Shown here: positions 15,788 through 23,801 of the stretch, piece after piece
Layout of the letters: each line of letters begins with the position of its first letter
How positions within the stretch are numbered: position 1 is the first letter of the stretch
Assembly (NCBI GenBank): GCA_023395595.1
Contig: JAEWYO010000078.1
Span: forward strand, 1-32,730
DNA: 32,730 nucleotides
Reading direction: 5' to 3'
From: Bacillota bacterium
GTDB lineage: Bacteria > Bacillota > Clostridia > Christensenellales > CAG-138
Notes under the pieces: generated by a model
Databases searched by the model: none
What the model saw: only the letters and a program-made list of their open reading frames with translations
What the model was told of the DNA's origin: nothing
Program-made: the position numbers and the translations under genes

Positions 15788-16441
15788 TTAGTCTTCTATC
15801 GAGATTTCTTCCTGTGCTTTATCCAGTTGCAAGGTCTTGCGGAATAGTTTGATTGTCCAATACATTGGCAGCGAAATCCCTACGGCCAGCCAAATCCACC
15901 CGAGATAGGTGTACACTTCATAGATTGCAAGCGGCAGCCCAAGCGTCACCACCCAAATGACGAACGCCAGCAGCGTGCGCGGAAACTGCGCAAACGCAAG
16001 CAGAAATGCATTCTTCATGTGCCCGCCCAGCGTGTTTTGAAACCGCGCCAGAAGCGGATAGAACCAAAGCGAAGCAAGCATGATACCCGCACCAATGACA
16101 GCCGCAAAGATGATGAAAAATACATTATCCGGCTCGGAATATTCCACCGCAAACCAGAGATCGCCCAAGAGGATCAGGATCACAAGCAGTTCTAGCAGCC
16201 AGGCTCCGGTCGCTTTGCGAAACGCCGCACGAAAATCTGCAAAAAAAGCACGGTAGACAAGCCCCGTCTCCTTTTTCTGAAGTGTTCGGCAGAGTCCGGC
16301 ATAACAGGCGGTTGCCGAAGCGCCGATGGTCACAATCGGAATCGAGCAGACTAGAAAAAGAAGATTCAGAATGACGATGTCTCCAATCAACGCAAGCGAA
16401 TGGTTAAACGTGTTGCGCAGAAGACGAAAACGCTCCTTCAT
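15788..16441 (-). CDS. DUF624 (YesL-like) membrane protein
   Basis: Integral membrane protein of 217 residues with about five hydrophobic helices: ALIGDIVILNLLFLVCSIPIVTIG near the start, LLELLVILILLGDLWF, the FFIIFAAVIGAGIMLASLWF segment, and two near the C-terminus. The start and the GASATACYAGL stretch fit DUF624, often found with sugar ABC importers such as yes/YtcQ loci in Firmicutes. Its molecular role is not known. ATG 16441 has AAAGGAGG eleven bases upstream. It follows the second permease gene on the same strand after a terminator hairpin, so it is probably made at a lower level. A longer open frame upstream overlaps the permease and is a shadow. Confidence 0.85.
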   Translation of the reverse strand: MKERFRLLRNTFNHSLALIGDIVILNLLFLVCSIPIVTIGASATACYAGLCRTLQKKETGLVYRAFFADFRAAFRKATGAWLLELLVILILLGDLWFAVEYSEPDNVFFIIFAAVIGAGIMLASLWFYPLLARFQNTLGGHMKNAFLLAFAQFPRTLLAFVIWVVTLGLPLAIYEVYTYLGWIWLAVGISLPMYWTIKLFRKTLQLDKAQEEISIED

Positions 16442-16463
16442 AGAACCGGTATCCTCCTTTGAG

Positions 16464-16499
16464 AAAAAAGACGCCCGCCCCAACGAGAGGACAGGCGCC
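16464..16499 (-). terminator. Attenuating terminator between permease and DUF624 genes
   Basis: Minus-strand stem of about 11 pairs with three G-U pairs (16489-16499 with 16471-16481), then six U at 16464-16469. It would separate the importer genes from DUF624 or let only part of the transcripts through. Confidence 0.75.
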
Positions 16500-16521
16500 C
16501 GTAACGTGCATTGGATTGATT

Positions 16522-17355
16522 TTACTCCTTGACGGAGCCGAGCGCAACGCCCGCAATGATGTACTTGGAAAGCAGGAAGTACACGATGAACAGCGGCAGA
16601 ACGGACAGCGTCAGGGCCAGATACACCGCGCCGTATTCGGTTCTGTAGATGTCCCCCTTCAAGAGGCTGACCATGATTGGCATGGTGTAGTTCTCTTTCT
16701 TCGTCAAGAGCACCATCGGCAGGAACAGCGCGTTCCACGTGGTAACATAGGTGAAAATCGCTTGCGTCGCCATTGCGGGTTTCATGATCGGCAGCACGAT
16801 GCTGTTGAAGGTGCGGAATTCGCCCGCGCCATCGATTCGCGCCGAAGCGACGATGTCGAGATTCAACGACGGCAGCATGTATTGCCGCATGAAGAACACC
16901 GTCATTGGCGCCGCAATCGCAGGCAAGATCAGCGCCAGCAGGTTGTTCGTCATACCGATTCGATACATGAACTGATAGAACCCGATGCTGATGACCTGTG
17001 TCGGAATCATCATGACCGCCAGAATCATCGTAAAGAACGGCTGGCGCATCTTCCACTCATACGCAACCAGCGAATACGCCGTCAGCGTCGAGAAGTAGAT
17101 CGAGAGGATCGTTGCTCCGGTCGCGATGATGACGGAGTTCACGAAGCCCGAAACCGGGTTGAACGTCTTTCCGGTGAGCACTTTGAAGTTTTCAAGGATA
17201 TGAGTCGAGGGAATCAGCGAAATCGCATGGCTCTGAATCTGCACGGTGCTGCGCGTTGCGTTGACGATCATGATCCAGAACGGCAAGATGCTCAATACCG
17301 CGAGAATGATGCAAACAATGTAGATTGCTCCGCTTGTTTTTCTTCTGTTTCTCAT
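16522..17355 (-). CDS. Carbohydrate ABC transporter permease (MalG/CUT1 type)
   Basis: Inner permease subunit of 277 residues with six predicted membrane helices. The cytoplasmic EAA loop reads ARIDGAGEFRTFNSIVLPIMKP near residues 190-211, as in CUT1 MalG-type proteins, and it docks the ATPase. Helices ending with FIVYFLLSKYIIAGVALGSVKE match the usual C-terminus. Its ATG overlaps the stop of the other permease by four bases (ATGA). It forms an importer with that permease and the binding lipoprotein. No ATPase gene is present here, so a shared MsmX-like ATPase elsewhere must energise it. Confidence 0.93.
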   Translation of the reverse strand: MRNRRKTSGAIYIVCIILAVLSILPFWIMIVNATRSTVQIQSHAISLIPSTHILENFKVLTGKTFNPVSGFVNSVIIATGATILSIYFSTLTAYSLVAYEWKMRQPFFTMILAVMMIPTQVISIGFYQFMYRIGMTNNLLALILPAIAAPMTVFFMRQYMLPSLNLDIVASARIDGAGEFRTFNSIVLPIMKPAMATQAIFTYVTTWNALFLPMVLLTKKENYTMPIMVSLLKGDIYRTEYGAVYLALTLSVLPLFIVYFLLSKYIIAGVALGSVKE

Positions 17356-18386
17356 GCTTCTGCCCCCTTGCTGAGTTTCGCCATGCGCTTCATCGCACGC
17401 TTGGCTTTGACTTCCGAGCGATCGCGCATTAGGAAGAAGGTAAAGCCGGATAGAATCGCGATGATCACAAACATGATCATGCTCGCTGCGGCCGCTTTGT
17501 TATACAGGTAGGAACCGGAGAACGCCTGCGCGTAGATGAACACGCTCGTGGTCATGGTTGCGTTTGCAGGACCGCCGTTCCAGATGTACAGCTTCGGAAT
17601 ATCGAACATATTCAAGCCGCCGATGAGGCTCGTAATCAACGTGAAGATCAAGATGGTGCGCATACAGGGCAGCGTGATTCGAAAGAATGTCTGCGACGGG
17701 GATGCGCCGTCGATCTCCGCCGCTTCGAAGAGTTCGGGGTTGATGCCCAGAACGCCGGAGATCAGGATGATCGTGGTATAACCATACCACTGCCAGAATT
17801 GAATGAATGCAACGACAATCTTTGCCGCCCACGGGCTCGTGGAGAAGTCAAACGGTTTGAGCACCGCCTGCAATTCCGGCCCCGAAAGCCCCTTGATCGT
17901 TCCGTAGAAAAATGTCTTGAGCGATAGTAAAATATCGTTGACCGGACCGATGGGGTACGCAAAGATAGACGCATATAGAATCGCCACGGTGGCCGCGGTG
18001 ATGATGTTCGGCAGATAGAAAAGAATCTTAAACGCGCCCTGGCCGCGGATTCTCCGGCTGCGGTTGGTGAACCAAGCCGTGAGGAGCAGCGCAAGGCCAA
18101 TCTGGGGAATGAAGTTCATGACCCAGATCACGATTGTATTGACCAACGACGCACGAAATGTTTTGTTGGCCAATATGCTGGCGAAGTTGTCAAACGGATG
18201 CTCTAGGAACTTAAACGACGTTGCTACAACGCCTTTGAAGTCCGTAAAGCCGATAACGGCGGTAAACACCGTCGGATACAGCATGAAGACAGCAAAAATG
18301 ATGATGAACGGCAGGCTGAACAGATAGCCGTACTTCGCGTAACTAACGCTCTTGATTTTCGGTTTTTTCTCTTGATAAAGAGGCAT
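17352..18386 (-). CDS. Carbohydrate ABC transporter permease (MalF/CUT1 type)
   Basis: Permease of 344 residues with six main membrane helices after a short charged N-terminus. The EAA loop is EAAEIDGASPSQTFFRITLPCMRT, diagnostic of CUT1 sugar importers. Segments such as YGYLFSLPFIIIFAVFMLYPTVFTA (first helix) and MNFIPQIGLALLLTAWF are typical. An AGGGGGA ribosome binding site lies before ATG 18386. It follows the binding-protein gene after a stable hairpin, as is common where the binding protein is made in excess. Confidence 0.93.
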   Translation of the reverse strand: MPLYQEKKPKIKSVSYAKYGYLFSLPFIIIFAVFMLYPTVFTAVIGFTDFKGVVATSFKFLEHPFDNFASILANKTFRASLVNTIVIWVMNFIPQIGLALLLTAWFTNRSRRIRGQGAFKILFYLPNIITAATVAILYASIFAYPIGPVNDILLSLKTFFYGTIKGLSGPELQAVLKPFDFSTSPWAAKIVVAFIQFWQWYGYTTIILISGVLGINPELFEAAEIDGASPSQTFFRITLPCMRTILIFTLITSLIGGLNMFDIPKLYIWNGGPANATMTTSVFIYAQAFSGSYLYNKAAAASMIMFVIIAILSGFTFFLMRDRSEVKAKRAMKRMAKLSKGAEA

Positions 18387-18430
18387 AGCCGCTTCCCCCT
18401 ATGGCGCAGATTTATGCGGTTGATGCGGGT

Positions 18431-18461
18431 GTGGACGGACGGAAGAACTCCGTCCGCCCAC
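18431..18461 (-). other. Stabilising hairpin between binding-protein and permease genes
   Basis: Arms 18431-18442 and 18450-18461 form a 12-pair stem with one mismatch (G-U in the minus-strand RNA), loop AGTTCT on the minus strand, no U-run. Such hairpins often protect the binding-protein mRNA and raise its level over the permeases. Confidence 0.65.
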
Positions 18462-18504
18462 ATCCATCATATACCAATTTTGGTCTGGTGAAAACAGTTG
18501 CCTC

Positions 18505-19917
18505 TTAGTTGGCTTCGATTCCCAGCGTGTCGGTAACGGCCTGCTTGAACGCGGCGATCGCGTCTTCGCGGGTGAGGTTGCCGGCGGTGTACTGACGGAC
18601 CTGGTCACGCCAGAGGTTGTTGATGGTTTCGTCGTACTGGGTCAGGTTCTTGCCGTTTGCATACTGGTTGGACGGTACGAACACGTCAAACATGTTCTGA
18701 CCACCGAGGAACGCAAGTTCGCCATTGGACTTCGCCATAACGGTACCGGAAGCAACGGTGTCCTTCGTGCCGCCTTCGGTAAGCGTGCCGTTCGCCCACA
18801 TATACTGGAGGCTGTTTTCGTCCGTCTGGAGGGTGATCCAATCGATGAGCTTGCCAACAGCTTCCTTCTTAGCGGAATCTTTGTTGGCCAGAACCCACGT
18901 GCCGCCCCAGAAGAAGCCGACCGGCGGTTCGCAAACTGCCCAATCGCCATAGGTGCCTTCGCCGGCTTTTTCACCGCCGGAATGTCCGGCCATGACGTAG
19001 TTGATCAACCAAGCGGGGCCAAAGAAGCCGAAGATGGGCTGGGCGCCGATGCCCTGCATATCCGCAAACCAGGCATCCTGCCAGTCACGGGTGTCATTGT
19101 AGAAGCCGCCCTCTTTGAGCTTCATGGAGAGATCCAGGAAGGATTCACGAGCGGGGTCGATGTTGAGTTTGCCGTCTACGATCCAGCCCGTCGGGGAGCT
19201 GTTTTCAACTGCGTGCCAGATGTCGCCATCGCCAGAGACGATGCCGTAGCCCTTGGCTTTGAGTTCGGCTGCTGCCGCGAAGAACTTATCCCAACCCGGT
19301 CCGATTTTGTCTTTGATGACGGCGGGATCATCGGTTCCCCAGGTGTCGATTGCCAGCGAGCGGCGATAGATGAACGCACCGCCGGTTGCCTGATAGCCAA
19401 GGCCGACGAGGGCGCTGTCGCTCGGACGGGTGCCGATGTCGATGGTATACTGTGCGATGTCAGCAGCTTTCGTTTCTGCCGCAACATCGATGCCGAGGTC
19501 GGCATACTTCGCTGCATAGCTGCTCATGTCGCCCTGCGTGTACTTCAGAACGAACGCGGATTCTGCGCAGTACATGTCGGGGGCATCCTTACCGCCTGCG
19601 GCCAGAGCCTGGTCGAGAGCCGGCTGGTAGAGACCATCGGTGGTGGCGATGATGGTCGCATTGATGGTGTAGCCGAAATCCGGATGCGTGGCAATGTACT
19701 TGTCCAGCATTTTCGGAACTTCGTCCGTGAACGTGTAGATGTTGATAACTTTGTCACCATCTGCTGCCGGTGCTTCGGTGGCGGCCGGTGCTTCGGTGGC
19801 GGCTTCGGTTGCGGGCGCTTCCGTTGCGGTTTCTACCGCTGCGGGGGCGGGTGCGCAGGCGGCCAAAGTGGCCAGAGCCAGCACGAGAGACAGAATAATC
19901 GCGATTGTCTTTTTCAT
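18505..19917 (-). CDS. Sugar ABC transporter substrate-binding lipoprotein
   Basis: Extracellular solute-binding protein of 470 residues. The N-terminus is a lipoprotein signal (KK, hydrophobic core, LATLAAC) with lipidated Cys21. A low-complexity linker of Thr-Glu-Ala-Pro repeats (about 25-50) then tethers the domain to the membrane. The mature part shows the cluster-B sugar-binding form, with DMYCAESAFVLKY early and PVGFFWGGTWVLANKDSAKKEA later. Start ATG 19917 follows AGGA at five bases and AAGGAGG further up; the upstream ATG at 19959 would spoil the signal peptide. The ligand is probably a cello- or xylo-oligosaccharide by context. The promoter carries TTAA-type operators. Confidence 0.93.
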   Translation of the reverse strand: MKKTIAIILSLVLALATLAACAPAPAAVETATEAPATEAATEAPAATEAPAADGDKVINIYTFTDEVPKMLDKYIATHPDFGYTINATIIATTDGLYQPALDQALAAGGKDAPDMYCAESAFVLKYTQGDMSSYAAKYADLGIDVAAETKAADIAQYTIDIGTRPSDSALVGLGYQATGGAFIYRRSLAIDTWGTDDPAVIKDKIGPGWDKFFAAAAELKAKGYGIVSGDGDIWHAVENSSPTGWIVDGKLNIDPARESFLDLSMKLKEGGFYNDTRDWQDAWFADMQGIGAQPIFGFFGPAWLINYVMAGHSGGEKAGEGTYGDWAVCEPPVGFFWGGTWVLANKDSAKKEAVGKLIDWITLQTDENSLQYMWANGTLTEGGTKDTVASGTVMAKSNGELAFLGGQNMFDVFVPSNQYANGKNLTQYDETINNLWRDQVRQYTAGNLTREDAIAAFKQAVTDTLGIEAN

Positions 19918-20034
19918 TGCTTCCTGATACTCCTCCTTTAAAATTGCGCCACAATGCACACGCCGGGAGTTATTCGATTCGATTTCTTTGGAATTCAGAA
20001 TTCGTCACGATGTGTACAAGGATGTGACACAATC

Positions 20035-20063
20035 ATTATAGGTTGTGCTTAAGTTTAAGTCAA
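20035..20063 (-). promoter_or_regulatory. Promoter of the sugar importer operon
   Basis: Minus-strand -35 TTGACT (20058-20063), 17-base spacer, perfect -10 TATAAT (20035-20040). The leader to ATG 19917 is about 110 nt. Confidence 0.88.
20048..20059. promoter_or_regulatory. Operator CTTAAGTTTAAG in the importer promoter
   Basis: Inverted repeat CTTAA-GT-TTAAG that fills the spacer and overlaps the -35 of the importer promoter. It is the best match to the TTAA-GY-TTAA form shared with the xylA promoter. Confidence 0.65.
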
Positions 20064-20086
20064 GATTGATTTTGAAATTAATTTGG

Positions 20087-20096
20087 TTAAGCTTAA
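20087..20096. promoter_or_regulatory. Second operator TTAAGCTTAA between divergent promoters
   Basis: Perfect 10-bp palindrome 39 bp from the first site, about four turns on the same helix face, which would suit looping or cooperative binding. It lies between the importer promoter and that of the cysteine-desulfurase-like gene. Confidence 0.6.
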
Positions 20097-20112
20097 TTTT
20101 GCAGCGCTCGTA

Positions 20113-20141
20113 TTGACTTAACCGTTCTCATGGGGCAAAAT
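20113..20141 (+). promoter_or_regulatory. Candidate promoter for the cysteine-desulfurase-like gene
   Basis: -35 TTGACT (20113-20118), 17-base spacer, poor -10 CAAAAT (20136-20141). A GACTTAACC half-operator overlaps the -35. Confidence 0.45.
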
Positions 20142-20177
20142 GGATATGACCAATGAAAAGGAGCGAAACAAAGCCGA

Positions 20178-21287
20178 ATGATCTACCTCGACTACGCGGC
20201 GTCCTCTCCCGTTTACCCCGCCGTTCTCGACGTGATGGACACTGTTTCGCGGCATAATTACGCAAATCCTTCATCTTTATATACAATCGGCTATTCTGCG
20301 AAGAAATTGCTGCATGAAAGCAGAGATGCGCTCGCCCGCTCAATCGGTGTGCAATCCGACGAAATCGTTTTCACATCCGGTGGAACGGAGAGCAACAACC
20401 TCGCTCTTTTCGGCGTTTTGCGCGCTGCGAAACAAAAAAAACACTTCATCGTCGGGTGCGCGGAACACGCAAGCATTCTCGTCGCCGCGCGCGCGCTGGC
20501 GCGGGAAGGCTTCTTTCTGAGCATTCTGCCTTGTGACGCGGACGGGCGCTATTCGCCGGAGGCGCTGCGCCGCATGATCCGCCCGGATACCGCGCTCATT
20601 AGCCTGCAGGTCGCCAACCATGAGACGGGTGTGATTCAACCGATCAACGAAATCGGCTCTATCACGCGCGAAATGCGCATCCCGCTTCACTGTGACGCCG
20701 TCGCTGCATACGGTCATATCCCGCTGGACGTGTGCGCACTGAAGATCGATCTGTTGTCCGCCTCCGCACACAAGATGGGCGGGCCAAGTGGAACCGGATT
20801 TTTATATGTACGGAATGAAATTGCCCTAGTTCCGGTATTTTTTGGCGGTTTGCAGGAGCGTTCACTACGCCCCGGCACCGAGAATCTGCCAGCGATTGCC
20901 GGGTTTGCAGCGGCGCTTTCCTGCGCAAAGATACCCTCCGACGCGTCCGTTCGGGACCGTTTGCAGACGCTGCTGCTGGAGCGTTTCCCCTCCGCGCGTG
21001 TCAACGGCGGTGCCGTGCCGCGACTGCCGCACATCCTCAACATCTCCCTTCCAACCATACCGGCTGAGCGGCTGCTGCCTCTTCTCTCCCGCGCTGAAGT
21101 ATATGTTTCCGCGCGGTCGGCCTGCGCCGGAGGCGAACGCGAACCCTCGCATGTGCTCACCGCAATGGGGCTTTCTGCAACACAGGCGGGCGAAACGTTG
21201 CGTTTTTCCAGCGGGTTTGGCAGTAAATTAAGTGACGCGGATGAAACCTTGAACGCAATCGATTTCGCAATCCGTAATTTTTTCTGA
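20178..21287 (+). CDS. Cysteine desulfurase (NifS/IscS-like)
   Basis: PLP enzyme of the class V aminotransferase fold, 369 residues, a little short for IscS. It starts YLDYAASSPV, then ANPSSLY, the cofactor-binding FTSGGTESNNLAL, and HCDAVAAYGHIPLDV. Lys199 in SASAHKMGGPSGTG binds PLP. The C-terminal SARSACAGGEREPSHVLTAMG contains the persulfide cysteine Cys316. It would take sulfur from cysteine for Fe-S clusters or tRNA thiolation. AAAAGGAG lies some 14 bases before ATG, a long spacing. Its place between a sugar importer and a GH3 gene, with operator half-sites at its promoter, is odd and does not fit its function. The partner scaffold or thiolase gene is not nearby. Confidence 0.9.
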   Translation: MIYLDYAASSPVYPAVLDVMDTVSRHNYANPSSLYTIGYSAKKLLHESRDALARSIGVQSDEIVFTSGGTESNNLALFGVLRAAKQKKHFIVGCAEHASILVAARALAREGFFLSILPCDADGRYSPEALRRMIRPDTALISLQVANHETGVIQPINEIGSITREMRIPLHCDAVAAYGHIPLDVCALKIDLLSASAHKMGGPSGTGFLYVRNEIALVPVFFGGLQERSLRPGTENLPAIAGFAAALSCAKIPSDASVRDRLQTLLLERFPSARVNGGAVPRLPHILNISLPTIPAERLLPLLSRAEVYVSARSACAGGEREPSHVLTAMGLSATQAGETLRFSSGFGSKLSDADETLNAIDFAIRNFF

Positions 21288-21338
21288 ACTTAACGTGCAT
21301 CAACTTAATTTTTACTAATTTTTATCAGGAGGTAATCT

Positions 21339-23450
21339 ATGTTTCAAAGAGAAGCGGCGCGTGAAAAAGCCCGTGCCCTTGTAGCCAAAATGACGCTCGA
21401 AGAAAAGATGTCCCAGCTTGTCTATGGTGCCCCCGCAATCGAACGCCTCGGCGTTCCCGCCTACAACTGGTGGAACGAAGGCTTGCACGGCGTGGCACGC
21501 GCCGGGGTTGCGACGAGCTTTCCGCAGGCAATCGCGCTTGCCGCGATGTTTGACCGCGAGGAGCTCCACGCAGTGAGTCGGGCGACCGCGTTGGAAGGAC
21601 GCGCAAAGTACAACGAGTTCGCCAAGCACGACGATCGCGACATCTATAAAGGACTCACCTTCTTTTCTCCGAATATCAACATTTTCCGCGACCCGCGCTG
21701 GGGCAGAGGGCACGAGACACTCGGCGAAGACCCCTATCTCACAGCGGAACTCGGCAAGGCATTCGTCACAGGCATGCAGGGAGAAGGCGATGTGATGATC
21801 GCCAGCGCGTGCGCAAAGCACTATGCCGTGCACAGCGGGCCGGAAGCGATCCGCCACCACTTCAACGCCATCGCTACTGAAAAGGACATGTGGGAGACCT
21901 ATCTGCCTGCATTTGAAGCGCTGGTAAAGGATGCCGACGTGGAGAGTGTCATGGGCGCATACAATCGCGTCAACGGCGAACCCTGCTGCGGCAGCAAGAC
22001 ACTGCTGGTGGACATCCTGCGCAGCAAGTGGGGGTTTGCAGGTTTCGTGGTGTCCGATTGCTGGGCGCTGATCGACTTCCACACTGGCCACGGCGTGACC
22101 AGCAGCCCGGAGGAGAGTGCGGCGCTCGCGCTTAAGAACGGCTGCGACATCAACTGCGGCTCTGTCTATCTCCAGCTCAAGTCTGCCTATGCACAGGGCT
22201 TGATCACAGAGGATCAGGTTGCACTTGCCGCCGAGCGCGCGTTTACCACGCGATATCTGCTCGGCATCATGGGCGAGGGCAGCCAATATGATTCCATTCC
22301 CTATGAGACCGTGGAAAGCCGGGAGCACCTCGCACTGGCGCAGGAAACCGCACTCAAGAGCTGCGTACTGCTCAAAAACGACGGCATTCTGCCGCTGCAG
22401 AAAGGCAAGCTTCATACCCTAGGCGTAATCGGGCCAAATGCGGACAGCCGTGTCGCACTGACCGGCAACTATCACGGCACCTCATCGCGCTATATCACGA
22501 TTCTGGAAGGCATTCAGGACGAATGCGGAGACGATGTGCGCGTGCTCTATGCCCCGGGCTGCGACCTCTACCGCCGCAAGACCGAAAATCTCGCGTTTGA
22601 AAACGACCGTATTGCGGAGGCTCTGACCGTTGCGGAGCACAGTGACACGGTGCTGCTCGTACTCGGGCTGGATGAAACGCTCGAAGGCGAAGCGCCGGAC
22701 GACGGAAACAGCATGGAAGCGGGCGACAAGCCGGATCTGCTCCTGCCGGACGTGCAGCGGGAGCTGATGACGCGCGTTCTCGCGCTCGGCAAGCCCACCG
22801 TGGTCATTCTCCTTGCGGGCAGCTCCATCGACCTCACCGAGGCAGAGAATCAGGCTAACGCGGTCTTCTGCGCATGGTATCCCGGCGCGCGCGGTGGCAA
22901 GGCGGTGGCCGACCTGCTCTTTGGTAAGCGTTCCCCCTCCGGCAAACTGCCGATTACGTTTTATCACGACGAAGACCTCGCGCATTTGCCGGCGTTCACG
23001 GGCTATTCCATGCAAGGTCGCACCTACCGCTATCTCAACCACACGCCGCTCTACCCGTTCGGTTACGGCTTGACCTATGGCGATGTCCGCGTGCTTACCG
23101 CAAGCACAGAAAAAGAGGAGGATGGCGGTCTCGTCGTCCGCGCCAACGTGCAAAACATGGGCAAGGTTGCAACAGAGGATGTCGTGCAGGTCTACGTTCG
23201 CGCGGAGGGAACCTCGCATGCAACACCCAACCCAATTCTTTGCGGGTTTGCGCGTGTCTCTCTGGCGGCGGGTGCGTCAAAAGAGATTACGTTCAGGATT
23301 ACTCCCGCCTCACTGACCGTGGTGGACGACGCAGGCAGCCGCCTCTTCCCCGGCGGCAAATACGTGCTCTATGTTGGCACCAGTCAACCGGACGCACGCA
23401 GCCGCTCCCTCACCGGCGTTTCCCCTGTAAAGGTCGAAATCCAGCTGTAA
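21339..23450 (+). CDS. Beta-glycosidase (GH3), beta-xylosidase/beta-glucosidase type
   Basis: Retaining glycosidase of 703 residues with no signal peptide, so cytoplasmic. Domain order is: GH3 barrel (about 1-300) with NWWNEGLHGVAR, FFSPNINIFRDPRWGRGHETLGEDP, and KHYAVHSGPE. The nucleophile Asp240 is in GFVVSDCWAL, then an alpha/beta sandwich (about 330-560) and a fibronectin-III-like domain (about 600-700) after YPFGYGLTYG. The barrel motifs resemble xylan beta-xylosidases. AGGAGG lies before ATG. It follows the desulfurase-like gene by 51 bp that include ACTTAA half-sites at 21288 and 21303. Substrate (xylo- or cello-oligosaccharide) cannot be fixed from the sequence. Confidence 0.94.
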   Translation: MFQREAAREKARALVAKMTLEEKMSQLVYGAPAIERLGVPAYNWWNEGLHGVARAGVATSFPQAIALAAMFDREELHAVSRATALEGRAKYNEFAKHDDRDIYKGLTFFSPNINIFRDPRWGRGHETLGEDPYLTAELGKAFVTGMQGEGDVMIASACAKHYAVHSGPEAIRHHFNAIATEKDMWETYLPAFEALVKDADVESVMGAYNRVNGEPCCGSKTLLVDILRSKWGFAGFVVSDCWALIDFHTGHGVTSSPEESAALALKNGCDINCGSVYLQLKSAYAQGLITEDQVALAAERAFTTRYLLGIMGEGSQYDSIPYETVESREHLALAQETALKSCVLLKNDGILPLQKGKLHTLGVIGPNADSRVALTGNYHGTSSRYITILEGIQDECGDDVRVLYAPGCDLYRRKTENLAFENDRIAEALTVAEHSDTVLLVLGLDETLEGEAPDDGNSMEAGDKPDLLLPDVQRELMTRVLALGKPTVVILLAGSSIDLTEAENQANAVFCAWYPGARGGKAVADLLFGKRSPSGKLPITFYHDEDLAHLPAFTGYSMQGRTYRYLNHTPLYPFGYGLTYGDVRVLTASTEKEEDGGLVVRANVQNMGKVATEDVVQVYVRAEGTSHATPNPILCGFARVSLAAGASKEITFRITPASLTVVDDAGSRLFPGGKYVLYVGTSQPDARSRSLTGVSPVKVEIQL

Positions 23451-23469
23451 TCCATCGTTCAAGCACACA

Positions 23470-23502
23470 ACGGCAGCCTGCTTAGTCGGGCTGTCGTTTT
23501 TT
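23470..23502 (+). terminator. Terminator after the GH3 gene
   Basis: Nine-pair stem (23470-23478 with 23489-23497, one G-U) followed by a run of six T. Confidence 0.9.
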
Positions 23503-23552
23503 CGATTTGTATGGTCGCGAGAAATCCGTTCGTCATCTATTCCATTCACCAT

Positions 23553-23637
23553 TACCATGTATGGTACTATTTCGCCCGCTAAATTACGCGCACATTTCAT
23601 GCGTGTCTCTGGAAAGAAGGCAGTACCATGCGTGGTA
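23553..23637. promoter_or_regulatory. Twin TACCATG-type palindromes upstream of crcB
   Basis: TACCATGTATGGTA at 23553-23566 and TACCATGCGTGGTA at 23624-23637 differ at two bases and are 71 bp apart. They fill the otherwise gene-free stretch 23503-23680 and may be protein-binding sites. No coding frame was convincing here. Confidence 0.5.
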
Positions 23638-23682
23638 TCTATTTTTCGATTGATTTGTATGCCTCGCTCTTTTGCGCAGGTT

Positions 23683-23702
23683 CCGAGCAAAAAATTGCTC
23701 GG
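23683..23702. other. Hairpin upstream of crcB
   Basis: CCGAGCAA (23683-23690), AAAA loop, TTGCTCGG (23695-23702): a perfect 8-bp stem followed within seven bases by a TTCTTTTT tract. It resembles a terminator on the plus strand. Confidence 0.5.
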
Positions 23703-23713
23703 CAAGATTCTTT

Positions 23714-23742
23714 TTGCCAGATTTGTTGTTCAGTGGTATGCT
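23714..23742 (+). promoter_or_regulatory. Candidate promoter of crcB
   Basis: -35 TTGCCA (23714-23719), 17-base spacer, -10 TATGCT (23737-23742). The predicted leader is about 50 nt, too short for a fluoride riboswitch. Confidence 0.5.
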
Positions 23743-23801
23743 TTTGAAGTTGCATGCATCTTTGCCGCAACAAAGAACAAACGGGAGAACAAATTTCGGC
23801 C

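Noticed and set aside
19739..19860. Repetitive GC-rich stretch in the binding-protein gene
   Set aside because: It encodes the Thr-Glu-Ala-Pro linker of the lipoprotein; repeated codons explain it, so it is not a mobile or regulatory repeat.
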